A stretch of DNA of 64,000 nucleotides from Hymenobacter persicinus. Its GTDB lineage: Bacteria; Bacteroidota; Bacteroidia; Cytophagales; Hymenobacteraceae. The notes beneath the pieces were generated by a model. It worked only from the letters and a program-made list of their open reading frames with translations, was not told the DNA's origin and did no database searches. Below are positions 59,741 to 64,000 of this stretch, in pieces; within the stretch, counting starts at the first letter, position 1; the number at the start of each line of letters is the position of its first letter. The position numbers and the translations under genes are program-made. Location of the stretch: the NCBI RefSeq assembly GCF_004167665.1, contig NZ_SEWE01000003.1, forward strand, positions 141,135 to 205,134, read 5' to 3'.

Positions 59741-60955
59741 ATGCGTCTTTCCCTTTCCCGGCTGTTGCCCCTGGCTTTCCTCGTGCTGAGCTGTTCGGAG
59801 CAGCAGCCTGCCCGGACCGAGCAGCAAAAACCGACGGCCCAAGTGCCCACTGCGCCGCCTGCTCCCGCCACCGTGCCGGCTCCCGCACCACCCGCGCCCG
59901 ATACCGCTGCCGTCCAGGACGTGGCCGCCTACCTGGCCGGTATGCCGGTAAGCCGGCAAAGTGACTTACGGGCTCTGGCCGCCCAGCCCGCCTGGCAGGC
60001 GTTTGCCGCTGATGCCGACAAAAGCTGGGCTTCCTACCACCAGACCCGCACCGACAAAATCACGCCCTGGGCGGCTACGGAACTGGACTCGGCCCGGCAG
60101 ATGGCCCACACGGTGTTCTACCCCTTCAGCGGCCCCGATCTGCTGAACGTCGTGACGATGTTTCCCGCCAGTGAAACTTACGTATTAGTCGGGCTGGAAC
60201 CCGTGGGCTCGGTGCCGCGCCGGAGCACGCTCGAAAATCCGAAGCTGTTTCCCGCTCTCAAGGCGTCGCTATGGTCAGTGCTTAACTTCAGCTTTTTCCG
60301 CACCAACGACATGGCCATCGACCTGAAGTCGGTGGAGCTTGACGGCTCCCTGCCGCTGCTGATGCTGTTTGCGGCCCGCACCGGCCACCTCGTTACCGAT
60401 GTGCGCTACGTTCAGCTCGACGCCCAGGGCCAGCTTGCCGCCGCTGATTCGGCCGTTATCCGCAAACCCGGCCCCAAAATTATTCCAGGCGTGGAGCTGC
60501 AACTGCTCGATAAAGCCGGTCGCAAAAAACGGGTATACTACTTCTCCGCTGACCTCAGCGACTGGAAGCTGGGCACGACCAAGGAAGCGGCGCTGCAGTA
60601 TGTCCGCTCCCTCGGCCCGGTGGTGACCTACGTGAAGTCGGCCACCTACCTGATGCACAAAACCTACTTTTCCAAGGTGCGCAACCTGGTTCTGGAGCGC
60701 AGCAGCTACGTGCTGCAAGACGATTCGGGCATCGCCATGAAGTATTTCCGCCCCGCCGACTGGCAGTTTACCTACTACGGGGTCTACAAGCGGCCCATCA
60801 ACCTCTTCGCCAAGCAGTATCAGCCTGAGCTGACCAAAGCTTACGCCGATTCCACCAACCGGCGGCGCCCCCTGCCTTTCGGAACCGGCTATAACTGGCG
60901 CCAAAACGATTCCAACCTGCTGCTGGCCCGTCGTCGCACGGCCCCGGCCAGTTGA
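59741..60955 (+). CDS. Hypothetical lipoprotein
   Basis: This 404-aa protein begins MRLSLSRLLPLAFLVLSCSE with a lipobox Cys18 and a Pro/Ala-rich linker (PAPATVPAPAPPAPDTAAV). The body has a mixed beta-alpha pattern (YVLVGLEPVGSVPRRS and LPLLMLFAARTGHLVTDVRY) with no known catalytic motif. It is probably an outer-membrane-anchored protein in the periplasm. Followed by a hairpin terminator. Confidence 0.75.
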   Translation: MRLSLSRLLPLAFLVLSCSEQQPARTEQQKPTAQVPTAPPAPATVPAPAPPAPDTAAVQDVAAYLAGMPVSRQSDLRALAAQPAWQAFAADADKSWASYHQTRTDKITPWAATELDSARQMAHTVFYPFSGPDLLNVVTMFPASETYVLVGLEPVGSVPRRSTLENPKLFPALKASLWSVLNFSFFRTNDMAIDLKSVELDGSLPLLMLFAARTGHLVTDVRYVQLDAQGQLAAADSAVIRKPGPKIIPGVELQLLDKAGRKKRVYYFSADLSDWKLGTTKEAALQYVRSLGPVVTYVKSATYLMHKTYFSKVRNLVLERSSYVLQDDSGIAMKYFRPADWQFTYYGVYKRPINLFAKQYQPELTKAYADSTNRRRPLPFGTGYNWRQNDSNLLLARRRTAPAS

Positions 60956-60975
60956 GTTTGGAGCTCTGAAGTATA

Positions 60976-61011
60976 AAAATGGAGCGGTGCCGGCTGGTGC
61001 TGCTCCATTTT
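60976..61011 (+). terminator. Hairpin terminator
   Basis: AAAATGGAGC pairs with GCTCCATTTT around a 16-base loop. Confidence 0.6.
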
Positions 61012-61062
61012 CGTTTCGGGGGCTTCAGGTTTCGACGGCGGCGGTGCTTCTTATATTGCAGG

Positions 61063-62382
61063 ATGCGCAACTTCCGCACCATGCTTTTTCAGCTTATCCC
61101 GGCCGGCGCCGCGCTGCTGCTTGGTCTGATCTTATCCGCTGCTCACCAGCCCAACCTGCACCCGGCGTCGGCAGCACCCGCCCCCCCCGGTGCCGACAGT
61201 CCGTTGCTCGATAGTTTGCTACGGTCCAACCCCGCGTTGTTGCCGGTCGTCACCCAGGCCGGCAAATACAGCCTCCAGGTTATCTACACCCAGATAAACC
61301 GGGACTCGCAACAGCGGCCCCACTTCACCCAGCACAGCTTCCGCCTCAACGCCCGGCAGTACTTCAATCCGGCCAGCCTAGTCAAGCTGCCCGTAGCAGC
61401 TCTGGCGCTCGAAAAGCTCAACCGGCTCCACCAGCCCGGCCTTTCCCGCCGCAGCCCCATGGCTACCGGCACGGCCTTCCGCTGCCAGACCCCCGTGCCC
61501 TACGTCGCCACTGCCGACTCCGACCGGCTGAATACCGTGGGCAACTACGTCAAGCGCATGCTGCTCGTCAGCGACAACAACGCCTACAACCGCCTCTACG
61601 AGTTTCTGGGGCAGGGGCCGCTCAACGAACGGCTCGGGCAGCTTGGCCACGGCAGTACGCGCATCGTCCGCCGCTTCGCCCCTTGCGACACGGCTGCCAA
61701 CCGCCATACCAACCCCGTCACCTTCTATAATAAACAGGGCGCAGTTGCATACGAACAGCCCGCCGCCTTCAATGCACAGCCGCTTAGCTTTCCGTTGGGC
61801 CGCATCACCCAGGGCCGCGCCTACCGGGCCGGCGGACAACTAATCAGTCAGCCCTACGATTTCACTACCGCCAATTACCTGCCCCTGCAAGACGTCACCG
61901 ACATATTAAAAGCGGTGCTCTTTCCCGAGGCCGTTAGCCCTGAAGCGCGCTTTACCCTAACGGTCGAGGATCATGCCTTTCTGCGCTATTACCTGCAAAG
62001 CTCGCCACACGCCTCAGGCTTCCGTCCTTTCACATCCAGGCAGTACTTTGACGCCTACAAGAAATATCTCTACTACGGCCGGAGCCCCGCAGCCCGCTTC
62101 CAGCCCGGCCTGCGTATATATAATGTGGTCGGCATGTCCCACGGCTACGTGGCGGATGTGGCTTACTTTGCCGACCTCCTCACCGGCACTGAATTCATGC
62201 TCAGTGCGGTTTTGTACGTCAACAGTGACGGCGTCATCAACGACGGCACCTACGAATACACCTCTGTTGGCCTGCCATTTTTGGCCCAGCTAGGACAGAC
62301 TGTGGCCCAATACGAAGCCCAGCGCCCGTATACCGTCCGCCCAGACTTAAGTGCGCTGACCACCGAACCCGCCGTGCGCTAA
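61063..62382 (+). CDS. Class A beta-lactamase-like serine hydrolase
   Basis: The start is ATG 61063, or ATG 61081 which would still keep the signal segment. The 439-aa protein has an N-terminal hydrophobic signal (LIPAGAALLLGLILSAAHQ), the SxxK motif Ser105-Lys108 (NPASLVKLP) and the SDN motif Ser170-Asp171-Asn172 (LLVSDNNAYN). These define the penicillin-binding/class A beta-lactamase-like family. A clear KTG is not seen; a shifted Ser-His-Gly lies near the end. It may be a hydrolase rather than an antibiotic resistance enzyme. Last protein gene before the rRNA operon. Confidence 0.85.
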   Translation: MRNFRTMLFQLIPAGAALLLGLILSAAHQPNLHPASAAPAPPGADSPLLDSLLRSNPALLPVVTQAGKYSLQVIYTQINRDSQQRPHFTQHSFRLNARQYFNPASLVKLPVAALALEKLNRLHQPGLSRRSPMATGTAFRCQTPVPYVATADSDRLNTVGNYVKRMLLVSDNNAYNRLYEFLGQGPLNERLGQLGHGSTRIVRRFAPCDTAANRHTNPVTFYNKQGAVAYEQPAAFNAQPLSFPLGRITQGRAYRAGGQLISQPYDFTTANYLPLQDVTDILKAVLFPEAVSPEARFTLTVEDHAFLRYYLQSSPHASGFRPFTSRQYFDAYKKYLYYGRSPAARFQPGLRIYNVVGMSHGYVADVAYFADLLTGTEFMLSAVLYVNSDGVINDGTYEYTSVGLPFLAQLGQTVAQYEAQRPYTVRPDLSALTTEPAVR

Positions 62383-62511
62383 ACTATTTTTTCAGAATGC
62401 TTACCCTTCTGTTCATCAGTAAATGGTTGCAGGCCAGCGTGCTTATCAGGCCAGAGCTTTGACGAAATCCGGCATGCTACTCAAGTTCATCAAAAAAGTT
62501 GGGGAGTGGGT

Positions 62512-62542
62512 TTGGAAAGGCGGGGGAAAGGCCGCACTTTTG
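62512..62542 (+). promoter_or_regulatory. rRNA promoter P1
   Basis: TTG (62512-62514), 20 bp, then CACTTTTG (62535-62542). Weaker than P2-P4 but identical to the tRNA-Lys box. Confidence 0.65.
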
Positions 62543-62645
62543 CACTCCCAAACCGAAACGCGGTTGGATCCCACTACTCGACCAGCTTTATTTTCCTTTC
62601 GGAGCCCTGCGCTCTAGGGCTGAAAAAAAAGATTGGCTCAGGGAG

Positions 62646-62677
62646 TTGGAAAAAGCAGAAAAGTCCACTTACCTTTG
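62646..62677 (+). promoter_or_regulatory. rRNA promoter P2
   Basis: TTG (62646-62648), 21 bp, then TACCTTTG (62670-62677). Confidence 0.75.
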
Positions 62678-62751
62678 CAGCCCGCTTCAACCGGAAGAGG
62701 GCACCGCACGGTGAAAAGGCCGAAAGGCGAAAACTTTTTTCGCTTGGGTTC

Positions 62752-62781
62752 TTGGAAAAAGCGAACTGCTGGTTACCTTTG
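62752..62781 (+). promoter_or_regulatory. rRNA promoter P3
   Basis: TTG (62752-62754), 19 bp, then TACCTTTG (62774-62781), followed by GCACCCCGCTT, a motif shared with P4. Confidence 0.8.
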
Positions 62782-62844
62782 CACCCCGCTTGAACGAAGC
62801 GGCCGCACCAGGAACCAGGGCAAGAAAAAAAGAAACGATTTTTC

Positions 62845-62874
62845 TTGCAGGTAGCGAAACACTGCTTACCTTTG
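62845..62874 (+). promoter_or_regulatory. rRNA promoter P4
   Basis: TTG (62845-62847), 19 bp, then TACCTTTG (62867-62874). The leader to 16S (62883-63116) follows and holds no gene. Confidence 0.8.
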
Positions 62875-63116
62875 CACCCCGCTTCGACCGGAAGCGGCGC
62901 ACACGGTACGACAACACACCGGGTTTTGCCCCGGGCACGGTTTCACCAACAGGGTGAGACAGACGTTCTTTGAATGATTGGAAATGACAAATTGGTAAGC
63001 TTTGCTCTCTTGCAAGAGGGAGTGAAGAAAGCGTAACAAAAGAATTGAAGCTCGTTAAGACGAGTCGGATCAGCACTCGACATCGGCCTTGCTTCGGCAA
63101 GTGCTCAGAATATTAT

Positions 63117-64000
<884 letters not shown>

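Overview
The window is about 60% GC in most places and belongs to a Bacteroidota chromosome, most likely a Hymenobacter-like member of the Cytophagales. The evidence is the gene content (PlsY, DUF2480, TsaB, several OMP_b-brl_2 type outer-membrane barrels, a Wzi/RemB-like outer-membrane protein), the almost complete absence of Shine-Dalgarno sequences, many Bacteroidota-type promoters (TTG, about 19-21 bp, TAnnTTTG) and a partial 16S rRNA gene at the right edge. The genus is an inference; no database search was run.

Layout. 1-14.7 kb is chromosomal: the 3' part of a large lysine-tailed protein, plsY, an intergenic zone rich in repeats (a 23-bp perfect inverted repeat and a 21-bp minisatellite), two STAS/SEC14-like proteins, an M20 dipeptidase, four paralogous outer-membrane barrels on the minus strand, a PagL-like lipid A deacylase, a membrane protein and pyrD. 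A tRNA-Lys(TTT) lies at 14878-14953.

14.9-34.6 kb is an integrative element of about 19.6 kb inserted in the 3' end of that tRNA. It is bounded by an exact 21-bp direct repeat (14936-14956 and 34581-34601). A tyrosine integrase sits beside the right repeat. Two unknown genes and a replication/excision-like module (HTH_17 protein, small ORF, VapE/VirE-like helicase, zinc-ribbon protein) occupy the left end. The centre is a dense defence island: a type I restriction-modification operon hsdM-hsdS-[DUF262]-[DUF262-DUF1524]-hsdR, a third DUF262 protein carrying an HNH nuclease, and a very AT-rich Septu-like ATPase/HNH pair. No relaxase or conjugation gene is present, so the element resembles a non-conjugative or phage-satellite-like island carrying stacked anti-phage systems. 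The two DUF262 genes inside the restriction operon, plus the solo DUF262-HNH gene, are the best candidate for an under-described system.

34.6-62.4 kb returns to ordinary chromosome: PAP2 phosphatase, COG4705-like membrane protein, YifB/ComM ATPase, gmhA, an MsbA-like ABC exporter, a Rieske lipoprotein, the Wzi/RemB-like barrel, a GNAT/FemAB-like protein with uracil phosphoribosyltransferase, a DEAD-box helicase, tRNA-His, a PfkB kinase, paralogous WD-like envelope proteins, an M61 peptidase, rpmH-rnpA-S41 peptidase, tsaB, DUF2480, an APC permease, a lipoprotein and a class A beta-lactamase-like hydrolase. From 62.5 kb four tandem promoters lead into the 16S rRNA gene, which runs off the window.
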